Of a stretch of 64,000 nucleotides of DNA, positions 9,224-18,391 are shown in pieces. This DNA comes from an uncultured Verrucomicrobiota bacterium (GTDB lineage: Bacteria; Verrucomicrobiota; Verrucomicrobiia; Verrucomicrobiales; Verrucomicrobiaceae): NCBI GenBank assembly GCA_903838675.1, contig CAILZI010000126.1:62001-126000 (forward strand), written 5' to 3'. The position numbers and the translations under genes are program-made. A model generated the notes under the pieces. That model was not told the origin of the DNA. It worked only from the letters and a program-made list of their open reading frames with translations, and ran no database searches. How positions within the stretch are numbered: the stretch's first letter is position 1; each line of letters begins with the position of its first letter.

Positions 9224-10590
9224 ACATCGTCGATCTCATCTTTTCACGCAGCACGACCACGCATTCCGCCGTCGTCAGTCCGGAGTTGCAGCTCACCTTT
9301 GGCGAGCTGGAGGCACGCATGAAAAAATGCGTGCAACGCCTGAGTGAAGACCCATCTTGGCCGAAGAAGGAACGGCCGCGCATCGGATTAAACGCGCCGA
9401 GCGGTGCGGATTACATCGTGGTGGCGATGGCGATTCTTCAGCAGAACGCCTGCTTTGTGCCGATCCCGAACGAGCTGACCGCCAGCGAGCGTGCCCAACT
9501 GGCCCAAGCGACAGTGCTGGATGTCATCGTGCATGCGCAAAGTGTGGAGGACTGGCGCATCGAGGCGGTTTCACATGATTCACCAACGGGGTTTGATGAA
9601 GCGGAGCTTGCAGCGCTGAACCCGGCCTTCATCCGCTTCAGCAGCGGCACGACAGGGACGTCGAAAGGCATCGTGATTTCGCATGAGACACTGCTGGCCC
9701 GCATCACGGCGGCGAATGAGGGATTGCGCATCGGGCCGCAAGATCGTGTCCTATGGGTGCTGCCGATGGCGCATCACTTTGCGGTCTCCATCGTGCTTTA
9801 CCTTTATCACGGCGCCACCACGATCCTCGCGCCCGCGAGTGATCCGAAGGTGATGCTCGAAATGATGAAGGCGCATGGTGCGACGGTGATGTATGGATCT
9901 CCCTACCATTACACGATGCTTTCGGGACAGACCGATGCCGCCAGCCTCGGATCGCTGCGGCTTGCAGTTTCGACGGCGTTTGCGCTGACAAATGAAGTGG
10001 CGGAGCTATTTGCCAGCAAAACGGGACTGCATCTCACGCAGGGCATGGGCATCATTGAAGCCGGGCTGCCCATCCTGAATTTGCAGCATGCGAAGGACAG
10101 GCCGACTTCGATCGGCAAACCGCTGCCTGCGTTTGAAGTTAAGCTGGATGATGGCGAACTGATGCTGCGCGGGCCTGGGGTGTTTGATGCTTACCTGACA
10201 CCGTGGCAGCCGAGAGAGACAGTTTTGCGTGATGGCTGGTTCGCAACGGGCGACATCGCTGAGATGGATGAAGCGGGTTGTTTATATCTGCGTGGCCGAG
10301 TGCGCAGCGTGATCAATGTGGGCGGCCTAAAATGCTTTCCGGAAGAGGTGGAGGCAGTGCTTTGCAGCCATCCTGAAGTGAAGGCAGCGCGAGTGTCCGG
10401 ACGTGCGCATCCGGCGCTGGGTGCAATGCCCAAGGTGGAGATCATTCCAAAAAACACCGAGTCACCTCCTGCGGTGATGGAACTGAGAAAACTTTGCCAG
10501 GAGCGACTCTCCGCTTACAAGGTGCCGGTGTTCTACTCCTTTGTCTCTGAACTGCCACTGACCGCCAGCGGCAAAATCCGCCGCTACTGA
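9220..10590 (+). CDS. AMP-forming acyl/aryl-CoA ligase-type enzyme
   Basis: 456 aa from the GTG at 9220, which overlaps the upstream stop by four bases. A longer frame from 9187 would read through the end of the previous gene. It is an ANL-superfamily adenylating enzyme: the P-loop motif FSSGTTGTSKGIVISHE, YGSPYHYTMLSG, GMGIIEAGLPIL, WFATGDIAEMDEAGCLYLRGR, and a C-terminal catalytic lysine in LTASGKIRRY. It should activate a carboxylate as an acyl-adenylate and probably transfer it to CoA or a carrier. At about 456 residues it is shorter than typical fatty acyl-CoA ligases. Substrate unknown. Its coupling to the FAD enzyme suggests a small-acid modification pathway (inference). Confidence 0.87.
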   Translation: MNIVDLIFSRSTTTHSAVVSPELQLTFGELEARMKKCVQRLSEDPSWPKKERPRIGLNAPSGADYIVVAMAILQQNACFVPIPNELTASERAQLAQATVLDVIVHAQSVEDWRIEAVSHDSPTGFDEAELAALNPAFIRFSSGTTGTSKGIVISHETLLARITAANEGLRIGPQDRVLWVLPMAHHFAVSIVLYLYHGATTILAPASDPKVMLEMMKAHGATVMYGSPYHYTMLSGQTDAASLGSLRLAVSTAFALTNEVAELFASKTGLHLTQGMGIIEAGLPILNLQHAKDRPTSIGKPLPAFEVKLDDGELMLRGPGVFDAYLTPWQPRETVLRDGWFATGDIAEMDEAGCLYLRGRVRSVINVGGLKCFPEEVEAVLCSHPEVKAARVSGRAHPALGAMPKVEIIPKNTESPPAVMELRKLCQERLSAYKVPVFYSFVSELPLTASGKIRRY

Positions 10591-10688
10591 ATCATGGGCC
10601 AAACTCCTCGCACAGCCATCTTCGGCGCAGGACCTGCACATCAGGACCTCATGCCTGTTGTTTGCGCCAACGAAAATCAACTGACCTG

Positions 10689-11435
10689 ATGTTCGCACGC
10701 CTGCGCGCCTCCACCACCGCAGCCTACGTGCTGCCACTGCTGCTGTTCAATCTGCTGAATGGCATCCCCGGCCTGTTCCGCATCGAAAACTCGGAACTGC
10801 CCTGGCATGTGCGTGCGCCGGAGCACTGGGCCTATCCGCTGCAAACGTTGATCTGCGCGGTGGTGCTGGCGCTGTTTCGCCAGCACTACACATTCAAACC
10901 AGTGCGCGGCCTGGGGCTCGCGTTCTCATTCGGACTTGTTGGAATTGCTGCATGGGTGGCACCATCGCTGTTGCGTGAGAGCCTGATCCAGCACGGACAT
11001 GAGCCTGCGTCCTGGTGGGGTTGGCTCGGGCTAGCTGAACGCAAAGAAGGGTTTGATCCCATGATTGCGCAGGATTCACCACTTTGGTTCAGTCTTGACG
11101 TAGGCATGCGCTTTGCACGCATGGTCCTGGTGGTGCCCTTTGTAGAAGAGTTGTTCTGGCGTGGATTTTTGATGCGCTACCTTCTGACAGAGGACGGCCG
11201 GTTTGAGCGCGTCGCTTTTGGCACGCACCGCTGGAAGGTGTTCTGGATCGTCACGCTCGCGGTGATGCTTATTCATAACACAGAGGACTACGTCGGAGCC
11301 TTCGTATGGGGAGCATTGATGTACCTCGTGGCAGTGCGCACGAAGAGTCTCGGAGCCTGCGTGTTCATGCACACGGTGGGTAATCTTGCTCTCGGCTTCT
11401 ACGTGTTGAAGACGCAGCAGTGGGGCTTCTGGTGA
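10689..11435 (+). CDS. CPBP-family intramembrane protease, PEP-CTERM-associated type
   Basis: 248 aa from the ATG at 10689; a TTG at 10662 would add nine residues. Several membrane helices surround the CPBP/Abi motifs: EELFWRGFLMRYL (Glu153, Glu154, Arg158), a conserved histidine in MLIHNTEDYVGAF, and CVFMHTVGNLALG. The pattern resembles the CAAX prenyl protease-related proteins that go with exosortase/PEP-CTERM sorting (TIGR03008, from memory). Two PEP-CTERM proteins are encoded in this window, which fits, but no exosortase gene is here. It ends one base before the stop of the convergent lpxD, so the two genes are directly abutted tail to tail. Confidence 0.82.
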   Translation: MFARLRASTTAAYVLPLLLFNLLNGIPGLFRIENSELPWHVRAPEHWAYPLQTLICAVVLALFRQHYTFKPVRGLGLAFSFGLVGIAAWVAPSLLRESLIQHGHEPASWWGWLGLAERKEGFDPMIAQDSPLWFSLDVGMRFARMVLVVPFVEELFWRGFLMRYLLTEDGRFERVAFGTHRWKVFWIVTLAVMLIHNTEDYVGAFVWGALMYLVAVRTKSLGACVFMHTVGNLALGFYVLKTQQWGFW

Positions 11436-12473
11436 TCAGGCCTTCTTGCCTGCAGCAATCTGCGCTTCCAGCTCTTTCACCCGCGCCACCAATTGCGGCA
11501 GGCGGTTGATGCTGGCCAGACGGCGTTTTTCGTCACCAGCCGGAATGGCAGGGAAGCCAAGATAAGTCTGCCCGGCAGGAAGGTCACGCGTGACTCCACA
11601 ACGTGCGGCCAGTGTGCTCTGAGAACCAACATGAACGTGTCCCGCGATGCCCACCTGGGCGGCAATCACCACATAATCACCAATGATCGCGCTGCCCGCA
11701 ATGGCGGTGCATGCGACAATGATGCAATGTTTGCCGATGACCACGTTGTGACCGATCTGCACGAGGTTGTCGATCTTGGTCCCCTCCCCGATCCAGGTAC
11801 GACCAAAACGAGCACGGTCCACCGTGCTGCCAGCGCCGATCTCCACGTCATTGTCGATCTGCACAATGCCAGCCTGGCGCACCTTGCGATGGCGCCCCTG
11901 GCCGAATTCGTAACCGAATCCGTCGGCACCAATGACCGCACCGGAATGCAGAAACACCCCTTCTCCAAGAAGGCACTCGGCATGCACGGTGGCATTCGCA
12001 TGGAGCTTGGAACCTTTGCCGATCACCGCGTTGCGCCCGACAAAACAACCAGGGCCAATTTCAACTTCATCCCCTAATTCCACTCCGGCTTCGACCACTG
12101 CATTGGGGCCGATGGCCACACGTGATGGATCAAACTTGGCAGTGGACGCCACAACCGCCGACGCATGCACTCCGGGTGTGAAAGGTTCGGGCTGAAAGCC
12201 ATAAGTCTCCACGATCTGCTCAAAAGAACGAGAAGGGTCCGACACTGCAATGCAGGAGGCGTTGGGAGGAAACTCCTTCCAGCCAAGAGGAACGAGGACA
12301 GCGCTGGCATGGGTTTTCACCAATCGATCGTTGTAACGCGGGTCATGGAAAAAACTCAAATCACCGGCGATGGCTTCTTTCAAAGATGCAAAACCTGTGA
12401 TCTGCCCGGCGGGATCACCGCACAAAATAGTCCCCCCGACGAGGGTGGCGAGATTGGAGAGCGCGATTTTCAT
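11436..12473 (-). CDS. lpxD: UDP-3-O-acylglucosamine N-acyltransferase
   Basis: 345 aa from the ATG at 12473 (MKIALSNLATLVGGTILCGD); a start 12 codons upstream is possible but does not look like family sequence. An N-terminal LpxD domain (SLKEAIAGDLSFFHDPRYND) is followed by a left-handed beta-helix of hexapeptide repeats (IGPNAVVEAGVELGDEVEIG). The catalytic-type His lies in the GADGFGYEFGQGRHRKVRQ region and there is IGHNVVIGKHCIIVACTAIAG. It adds the second acyl chain in lipid A synthesis, which implies a Gram-negative envelope. It stands apart from other lipid A genes. Confidence 0.93.
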   Translation of the reverse strand: MKIALSNLATLVGGTILCGDPAGQITGFASLKEAIAGDLSFFHDPRYNDRLVKTHASAVLVPLGWKEFPPNASCIAVSDPSRSFEQIVETYGFQPEPFTPGVHASAVVASTAKFDPSRVAIGPNAVVEAGVELGDEVEIGPGCFVGRNAVIGKGSKLHANATVHAECLLGEGVFLHSGAVIGADGFGYEFGQGRHRKVRQAGIVQIDNDVEIGAGSTVDRARFGRTWIGEGTKIDNLVQIGHNVVIGKHCIIVACTAIAGSAIIGDYVVIAAQVGIAGHVHVGSQSTLAARCGVTRDLPAGQTYLGFPAIPAGDEKRRLASINRLPQLVARVKELEAQIAAGKKA

Positions 12474-12547
12474 GAACAGTATAATCTCATTTTTAAGGCC
12501 GCATTCCACGCCAATTTTTAGTGGCGCAAATTTTGCCCAGCAGACCT

Positions 12548-13870
12548 CTATCCTTGCAATGTCTCCACGCGCATCCAGCTCGGTTCACCACGCACGCACT
12601 TGAGCTGACTGATGGCGGCCAGAGCTGACTTCATGTCACCAAGACGTGCATCGTGAATCATGAGCACGAGTGAAGTTTCGCCACTGGTGTCTTCAAGATC
12701 TTCCGGCTGGATCATCGAAGAAATCCCAATCCCGCGCTCACCAAGTGCTGTGGCGACTTGAGCAAGCACTCCCGGAATGTCTTCAACGGTAAGTCGCAGA
12801 TAGTAGTGTGAAACCGTGTCATCCACCGGTTTCGATTTGCCGTACAGACCATGAGGCACGAAACCGCTGTGACGGGCTCCATGCATCAAAACGGCGGCGG
12901 CTTCGCACACATCGCTAATCACGCTGCTGCTGGTTGGGTCCTGACCGGCACCACGGCCGTAGAACAAGGTCTCACCCACTACATCGCCATTCACCAGCAC
13001 TGCATTAAACGCACCACTGACATTCGCCAAAACATGCGACAGCGGCACCAGGGAGGGTTGAGTCCTCACCTCGACGAGGCCGTTTTCATCAGCACGAATG
13101 ACGGAAAGCAGTTTGATTGTATAACCCAGGCGTTCGGCAAAGCGGAAATCCGTGATGTTCACGCGGTCCACGCCTTCCACATGGACCTTGTCCTGAGGGA
13201 TCCAGAATCCGTAGCTCAGCGAGGCCAAAATGATCGCTTTGTGCGCGGCATCCCAACCGCTGACATCCAGCGTGGGATCAGCCTCCGCATACCCCTTGTC
13301 CTGAGCCTCCTGCAAAGCGTCCTTATAGCTCAGTCCGGCCTGAGACATGCGGGTGAGGATGTAATTGCAGGTGCCGTTGATGATGCCGTGAATTGAGCGG
13401 ATGTGGTTTCCCACCAGCCCCTCTTGCAGCACCTGGATGATCGGAATTCCGCCTGCAACAGCCGCTTCAAAGTAAATTGGCACCCCACATTCCTCCGCCA
13501 GTGCGAACAATTCCTTTCCGCGCTCCGCCAGGAGGGCCTTGTTTCCGGTCACGACAATCTTTTTGGCCCGCAAGGCAGCAGCCACCAAATCGTAGGCCGT
13601 GGTCGTTCCGCCGATCAGTTCGACGATTACCGGAATGGCGGGGTCATTGACCAGCACTTTCCAATCTGTGGTGAGCAATTCTGCGGGCACCTCAATATCC
13701 CGCAAACGGGAAAGATCCCGCACCGCTATTTTGGAAACATGAAGTTCGGCCCCGATGCGCTGACTGATCAGAGATCGATTCTTTTGCAGATTCTTGAACA
13801 CTCCCGCCCCTACATTGCCTAAACCGGCCAAGCCTATGTTGATTACACGCGGAGAACTGACGTTGGACAT
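12548..13870 (-). CDS. hom: Homoserine dehydrogenase with C-terminal ACT domain
   Basis: 440 aa. The N-terminal NAD(P)-binding fold has INIGLAGLGNVGAGVFKNL, then VVTGNKALLA and the homoserine dehydrogenase signature GIINGTCNYILTRM with the catalytic region AEADPTLDVSGWDAAHKA. A C-terminal ACT domain (YYLRLTVEDIPGVLAQVATAL) suggests feedback control by threonine. It reduces aspartate semialdehyde to homoserine for threonine and methionine synthesis. The ATG at 13870 starts directly at the conserved fold. Confidence 0.95.
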   Translation of the reverse strand: MSNVSSPRVINIGLAGLGNVGAGVFKNLQKNRSLISQRIGAELHVSKIAVRDLSRLRDIEVPAELLTTDWKVLVNDPAIPVIVELIGGTTTAYDLVAAALRAKKIVVTGNKALLAERGKELFALAEECGVPIYFEAAVAGGIPIIQVLQEGLVGNHIRSIHGIINGTCNYILTRMSQAGLSYKDALQEAQDKGYAEADPTLDVSGWDAAHKAIILASLSYGFWIPQDKVHVEGVDRVNITDFRFAERLGYTIKLLSVIRADENGLVEVRTQPSLVPLSHVLANVSGAFNAVLVNGDVVGETLFYGRGAGQDPTSSSVISDVCEAAAVLMHGARHSGFVPHGLYGKSKPVDDTVSHYYLRLTVEDIPGVLAQVATALGERGIGISSMIQPEDLEDTSGETSLVLMIHDARLGDMKSALAAISQLKCVRGEPSWMRVETLQG

Positions 13871-14075
13871 GATGGATGAAATGCCGAAATTCGGGGGCCG
13901 TAGTCATGGCGGAGGCGGGAGGAACTCGCAAGCGAGAACGCAGGCATTCAGAAACTCGGCGATTTTCTTACTCAAAACCGATCTAAGCGCTGAAAATGAA
14001 GAACCTGCACCAATTTCGAAACAAAAAAAACCTTGTTCATCCCGGGGCCGACCTGATAAAGGTTTGGATAATTCA

Positions 14076-14315
14076 ATGCCCTTCCATTCCTTTAGATACT
14101 GGTTTGCGTGCAGCATCATCTCCTTCGTAGCGGTGGGTGCTACCGAGCCCGGTATGGCCGCAATGCTGGATCTAAATCTGCCTGGAGCAAATGCCAGCGG
14201 TGTGCTGCAGGTGCCTGAGCCCAGTCGCGCTTTCCTGCTGTTTGCAGGCATCATGGCCATGGCATTCACCTACCGCCGGGCATGGTTGAGTTGGAGGCGC
14301 AGTGCTCAGCCGTGA
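14076..14315 (+). CDS. Very small PEP-CTERM protein
   Basis: 79 aa from the ATG at 14076. The open frame starts at 13794, but the part before 14076 overlaps hom and has no signal-like sequence. Residues 1-29 look like a signal peptide (MPFHSFRYWFACSIISFVAV, small residues at about 27-29). VPEP lies at 46-49, followed by a hydrophobic helix and an Arg-rich tail (YRRAWLSWRR). That is the complete PEP-CTERM sorting signal, so the mature part between the two signals is only about 17 residues. The family signal is recognised by exosortase in the cytoplasmic membrane. Function unknown; it could be a short surface peptide or a decayed larger gene. Confidence 0.7.
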   Translation: MPFHSFRYWFACSIISFVAVGATEPGMAAMLDLNLPGANASGVLQVPEPSRAFLLFAGIMAMAFTYRRAWLSWRRSAQP

Positions 14316-14384
14316 AGCCAGCCTCTAGTCTGACTTGAGATGTTTTGATTCGACGCATCATGTGCAGCAGTTAGCATCGCTGCC

Positions 14385-16046
14385 ATGAAGGTTCTGGTCG
14401 CCCTTGTTCTACTCTCCCATACGGCACTGTTTGCCACAGATGCCTCTTTTACGAAACACGCCATCGCGACCGTCCACCCACTGGCCACTGCGGCGGGAAA
14501 GCAGGCATTTGAAAAGGGCGGAAATGCCATTGATGCCGCCATTGCGGCAGGATTGACACTCGGAGTGGTCGATGGGCACAATTCCGGCATCGGTGGCGGC
14601 TGCTTTTTCGTCATTCGTGCGGCTGATGGAACGGTCACCTGCATCGACGGTCGCGAAATGGCGCCGGCAAAGGCGCAGCGAGACATGTATGTGATCAACG
14701 GCAAGCTCGACGACGAGGCGAGCAAGACGGGTGCGCTGGCCTCCGGAGTTCCGGGGTATCTAAAAGCCTGCGCGGCAGCCCAAAAAAAGCACGGCAAACT
14801 CAAACTCGCCGATGTGCTGCTCCCCGCCGCAGAGATCGCTGAAAACGGGTTTCCGATTGATGAAGTCTATGCGCGCAAACTCACAGCCACGGCAGCCAAG
14901 CTCGCGAAATTCCCGTCTTCTGCAGCCATTTTCCTCAAAGACGGCAAGACACTCCGCAAAGGGCAGACGCTTGTTCAAAGCGATCTAGCAGCCACGTACC
15001 GGGCCGTGGCAAAAAGCGGAATTGAATGGTTCTACGGCGGTGAGTTTGCCCAAAAGACCGCCGAGTGGATGCTGGCCAACGGTGGCATCATTACGGCGCA
15101 GGATCTCGCCAACTATCAGGCTCCTGAACGTGTGGCGATCCGCTCGAAATATCGCGGCTATGATCTCATCACCATGCCGCCGCCGAGTTCGGGCGGAGTT
15201 CACGTTGCGCAAATTCTCAACATTCTTGAGCATTTCCCTATCCGCCACTTCCGCGCCAGCAGCCGCATCCATGTGATCACCGAAGCGATGAAACTGGCGT
15301 TTGCTGATCGCGCTTATTGGCTGGGCGATCCCGATTTTGCGCCGGTGCCACGGGGCCTTGTCGATCCTGCATACGCGGCCGAACTTGCGCAGAAGATTGA
15401 TATGGATCACGCCACGGCCGTTCCTTCGCACAACATGCCGCCGCATTGGAAGGGAGATGTTTTTGGCAAGCACACCACTTTCCTCTGCACCGCAGACGAC
15501 GAAGGCAACTGGGTGGCGCTCAATCAAACCATCAACACTGCATTCGGCAGCAAGGTCGTCATTCCGGGAACCGGGGTGCTGCTCAATGATGAGATGGATG
15601 ATTTTGCTGTGCAACCGGGCATTCCAAATGCCTTCAAGCTGGTGGGAGCCGAGGCGAACGCGGTTGCGCCTGGCAAACGACCGCTTTCGAGCATGAGCCC
15701 GACGATTGTGCTGAAGGATGGGAAGCCTGTCATCGTAACAGGAGCGGCGGGTGGGCCCACGATCATCACTCAGGCGCTGCTGCTGCTGATGCACATCATT
15801 GACGATGGGATGCTGCCCGCAGAGGCGCTGGCGGAGCCGAGATTTCACCACCAGTGGAATCCTGATGAGTTGAAGATCGAAAAGACTTTCGGCGAGGGCA
15901 CACTCACCCGCGTGAAAGCATTTGGCCACAAGCTGGCGGAGTCCGAGGGGTTTGGGGCATGTCAGGCGATCTACTTTGATGCGGACAAGAAGCTTTTCTT
16001 TCCCGCCAATGATCCACGGGTGCCGGGCAAGGCTGACGGGAAGTGA
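14385..16046 (+). CDS. ggt: Gamma-glutamyltransferase
   Basis: 553 aa with a short signal peptide (MKVLVALVLLSHTALFA). It matches the Ntn-hydrolase gamma-glutamyltranspeptidase family: ATVHPLATAAGKQAFEKGGN near the start, SGIGGGCFFVI, PPPSSGGVHVAQILN, and the self-cleavage site GKHTTFL, with Thr364 (first Thr) the likely N-terminal nucleophile of the small subunit. The later SSMSPTIVLKDGK and GAAGGPTIITQ glycine loops are present. It works in the periplasm, cleaving glutathione and gamma-glutamyl compounds. Its stop is directly next to the stop of the convergent response regulator. Confidence 0.95.
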   Translation: MKVLVALVLLSHTALFATDASFTKHAIATVHPLATAAGKQAFEKGGNAIDAAIAAGLTLGVVDGHNSGIGGGCFFVIRAADGTVTCIDGREMAPAKAQRDMYVINGKLDDEASKTGALASGVPGYLKACAAAQKKHGKLKLADVLLPAAEIAENGFPIDEVYARKLTATAAKLAKFPSSAAIFLKDGKTLRKGQTLVQSDLAATYRAVAKSGIEWFYGGEFAQKTAEWMLANGGIITAQDLANYQAPERVAIRSKYRGYDLITMPPPSSGGVHVAQILNILEHFPIRHFRASSRIHVITEAMKLAFADRAYWLGDPDFAPVPRGLVDPAYAAELAQKIDMDHATAVPSHNMPPHWKGDVFGKHTTFLCTADDEGNWVALNQTINTAFGSKVVIPGTGVLLNDEMDDFAVQPGIPNAFKLVGAEANAVAPGKRPLSSMSPTIVLKDGKPVIVTGAAGGPTIITQALLLLMHIIDDGMLPAEALAEPRFHHQWNPDELKIEKTFGEGTLTRVKAFGHKLAESEGFGACQAIYFDADKKLFFPANDPRVPGKADGK

Positions 16047-17294
16047 TCACTCCTCGCGCAGTTTCCTGCGCAGGGTGGCGCGATTCATTTTCATGGCGGT
16101 GGCGAGACGAGTGGGCTTGCCGTCGAAGCGCTTAAGCAGGGCCTCCAGCATGGCGGCTTCCACGGTTTCGAGGAGGTGGTCATACACCGGCATCGTTTCA
16201 TCTGGACCGGTGGTCTTTTGATCCAGCCAGGCGGCGATGCTGCGTTTCATCGTGTCTTCGAGATGATTGGTTTCATCCGGCTTGACGATGCTGGTGGGCA
16301 GATGATGGGGCAGGATGGTGCTGCCGCCGCATACGGCGGCGGCATGTGCCATGGCCGTTTTCAATTCACGCACATTGCCGGACCAGGTGTGGGCTTTGAG
16401 CGCCGAGAGTGCTTCGGCGGAGAGCACTTTCCCACCGAGAAAGGACACGGCCAATGCGGGGATGTCCGAGGTGCGCTCACGCAATGGCGGGAAGAGCACC
16501 TGGAGGACGGCCAGGGCGTAGAAGAGATCTTCCCGCAGATGTGGAACCGCCTCCTGGCTGGAGGCGCTGAAGAGGCGGGCCTTCAGAGTGCCGGAATTCA
16601 CGCGGTGCATCAGAGCCGCCTGCAGGGGCTTTGACCAGGCACTGATTTCATCGAGAAAGAGCACGCCATCTTCTGCCTTGGCGATGGCTTCATCCAAGCC
16701 AGCTTCCGCACGATCCGCAGTCCATTCGTCGGCACGAAAGACGATCAGCGGCTTTTCAGCACGGGCACTGTGCCGGTGAATGACCTGTGCGGCCAGGCTC
16801 TTGCCGCTGCCTGGGGGACCTTGAAGGAGGACGGGGGCGTCGTTGCCGCTGGCCTGGGCGATGACGGCAAAGGCACGCTGCATGGGCTCGCTGTTGCCGA
16901 TCATCGTCGTCTCAGCGCGCTGCTCGAGCTTCACTGGAGCGAGGACTTCGCGGATCGCGCGTTGGATGTCGGCGAGATTGAGGGGCTTGAGGAAGTACTC
17001 GCGTGCGCCGAGACGCCGCGCCTCCAATGCGGTGTCCAGCGTGCCGTGTGCGGTGATGATCATCACCGGGGGCGGCTGGGGCAGCGCCTGGATTTTTTCC
17101 AATACTTTCAGCCCGCTCATGTCCGGGAGACCGACATCGAGAATGATGAGCGCGTAGGATTGCGCGGTGAGTTTGTCGATTCCCCCCTGCCCTGAGGCTG
17201 CAACAACTGCGGTGGCATCGAGACGGCGAACCACCGTCGAGAGTGCGGCGGCCAGAGCGTATTCGTCTTCGATGATAAGGATGGGGGGAGTCAT
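16047..17294 (-). CDS. NtrC-type response regulator lacking the GAFTGA loop
   Basis: 415 aa. Receiver domain: residues 1-120, phosphoacceptor Asp53 (IILDVGLPDMSG), Lys103 in FLKPLNL. AAA+ domain: residues 130-335, Walker A GPPGSGKS (159-166), Walker B GVLFLDE, then REDLFYALAVLQVLFPPLRER and TWSGNVREL. Fis-type helix-turn-helix at the C-terminus (TRLATAMKMNRATLRRKLR). Between Walker A and B the sequence is shortened and no GAFTGA or close variant is present, so contact with sigma54 is unlikely; TyrR/HupR-like control of a sigma70 promoter is an alternative. Its ATG overlaps the stop of the kinase gene (ATGA). Confidence 0.88.
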   Translation of the reverse strand: MTPPILIIEDEYALAAALSTVVRRLDATAVVAASGQGGIDKLTAQSYALIILDVGLPDMSGLKVLEKIQALPQPPPVMIITAHGTLDTALEARRLGAREYFLKPLNLADIQRAIREVLAPVKLEQRAETTMIGNSEPMQRAFAVIAQASGNDAPVLLQGPPGSGKSLAAQVIHRHSARAEKPLIVFRADEWTADRAEAGLDEAIAKAEDGVLFLDEISAWSKPLQAALMHRVNSGTLKARLFSASSQEAVPHLREDLFYALAVLQVLFPPLRERTSDIPALAVSFLGGKVLSAEALSALKAHTWSGNVRELKTAMAHAAAVCGGSTILPHHLPTSIVKPDETNHLEDTMKRSIAAWLDQKTTGPDETMPVYDHLLETVEAAMLEALLKRFDGKPTRLATAMKMNRATLRRKLREE

Positions 17295-18388
17295 GCGGGA
17301 AGCAAGGGGAGCGACACGATGATCACCGCTCCGCCCTTGGGGTCATTTTGCAAATTCATCGTGCCACCATGCGCAGAGATGATGGTGGAGACAATGTTCA
17401 AGCCAACGCCCATGCCGCCCTCCTTCTCGGTGAAGAAGAGTTCGGTGCCATGAGCCAGCGAGGGTTCGGAAAAGCCGGTGCCGGAGTCTGAGAAGCGGAG
17501 CTCAAACCATGAGCCTGCGGGCTGGCCGCTCACGCTTAGAATGCCGCCGCGTGGCATGGCCTGAATGGCATTGATCATGAGGTTCCGCACGGCCTGAGCG
17601 AGGCGCTGAGAATCTCCCATGATCCAGATTGGAGTGGGGAGATCGAGTTTTATTTCAACGTCGGCATGGCGGCCCTGGGCCTCGATGTTTCTGGACACGC
17701 CGCGAATGCATTCGGTGAGATCGAGCTTCACGAGTTTGGGTGGCAGTGGATTCGCGAGGTGGAGCCACTGGTTCACGAGACCGGCGATGACTGCGGATTC
17801 GTTTTCGATGAGCCTGACCGCCTCTGCATCTTCGGCATTTTGAGGCGTCATCAGCTGCGCGTGAAGCTGGATGGAGGCGAGGGGGTTTTTGATGTCGTGG
17901 GCGAGGCTGGTGGCGACGCGGCCGAGCATGGCGAGGCGTTCGGACTGCGCGCGCTTGAGACGCTCGCGAACGAGGAGCCAGCCCACGAGGCCGGAGATGA
18001 GCCAGAAGGTGATGAAGGCGTTGAGTGTGGCGGGATCGCGGAGAGAGAGGGACGACACCACCGGCGTGCGGGTGAAGATCATGTCGTTCTTTTCATCCAG
18101 CCGCATGGTGAGGCGGTCTTCGGTGTTCGCGGGCGCGGTACCGGCCGTGCGAAACTCGATCTGCATGCCGAGCAGTTGTTCCAAATCATGCGCGAGCTTG
18201 CCGCTGCGCGGGAGATTCATGCGGCGCACAAATTCGGCATCGGCCTTGGCCAGCGCTTGGAAGAGGCGGTTGGACTCTTCGCGCTCGCGCTGGCGCAGCC
18301 ATGCCAGAAGCAGGAGCGAGCCCGCAATGATGAAGGCAAGGAAGCCGAGGCCGAGGATGAGGCGGAGCTTGTGAGGGGAGGCGGACAC
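17291..18388 (-). CDS. Membrane sensor histidine kinase
   Basis: 365 aa from a GTG at 18388. Two membrane helices (residues about 9-31 and 122-140) enclose a short periplasmic sensor of about 90 residues. Then comes a HisKA domain with His164 in SLAHDIKNPLASI and a HATPase domain (NLMINAIQAMP, FSDSGTGFSEP, GGMGVGLNIVSTII). It is the partner of the regulator downstream, which overlaps it by four bases. The GTG follows the sulfatase stop by only three bases, so sulfatase, kinase and regulator form one unit. Confidence 0.9.
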   Translation of the reverse strand: MSASPHKLRLILGLGFLAFIIAGSLLLLAWLRQREREESNRLFQALAKADAEFVRRMNLPRSGKLAHDLEQLLGMQIEFRTAGTAPANTEDRLTMRLDEKNDMIFTRTPVVSSLSLRDPATLNAFITFWLISGLVGWLLVRERLKRAQSERLAMLGRVATSLAHDIKNPLASIQLHAQLMTPQNAEDAEAVRLIENESAVIAGLVNQWLHLANPLPPKLVKLDLTECIRGVSRNIEAQGRHADVEIKLDLPTPIWIMGDSQRLAQAVRNLMINAIQAMPRGGILSVSGQPAGSWFELRFSDSGTGFSEPSLAHGTELFFTEKEGGMGVGLNIVSTIISAHGGTMNLQNDPKGGAVIIVSLPLLPA

Positions 18389-18391
18389 TGC

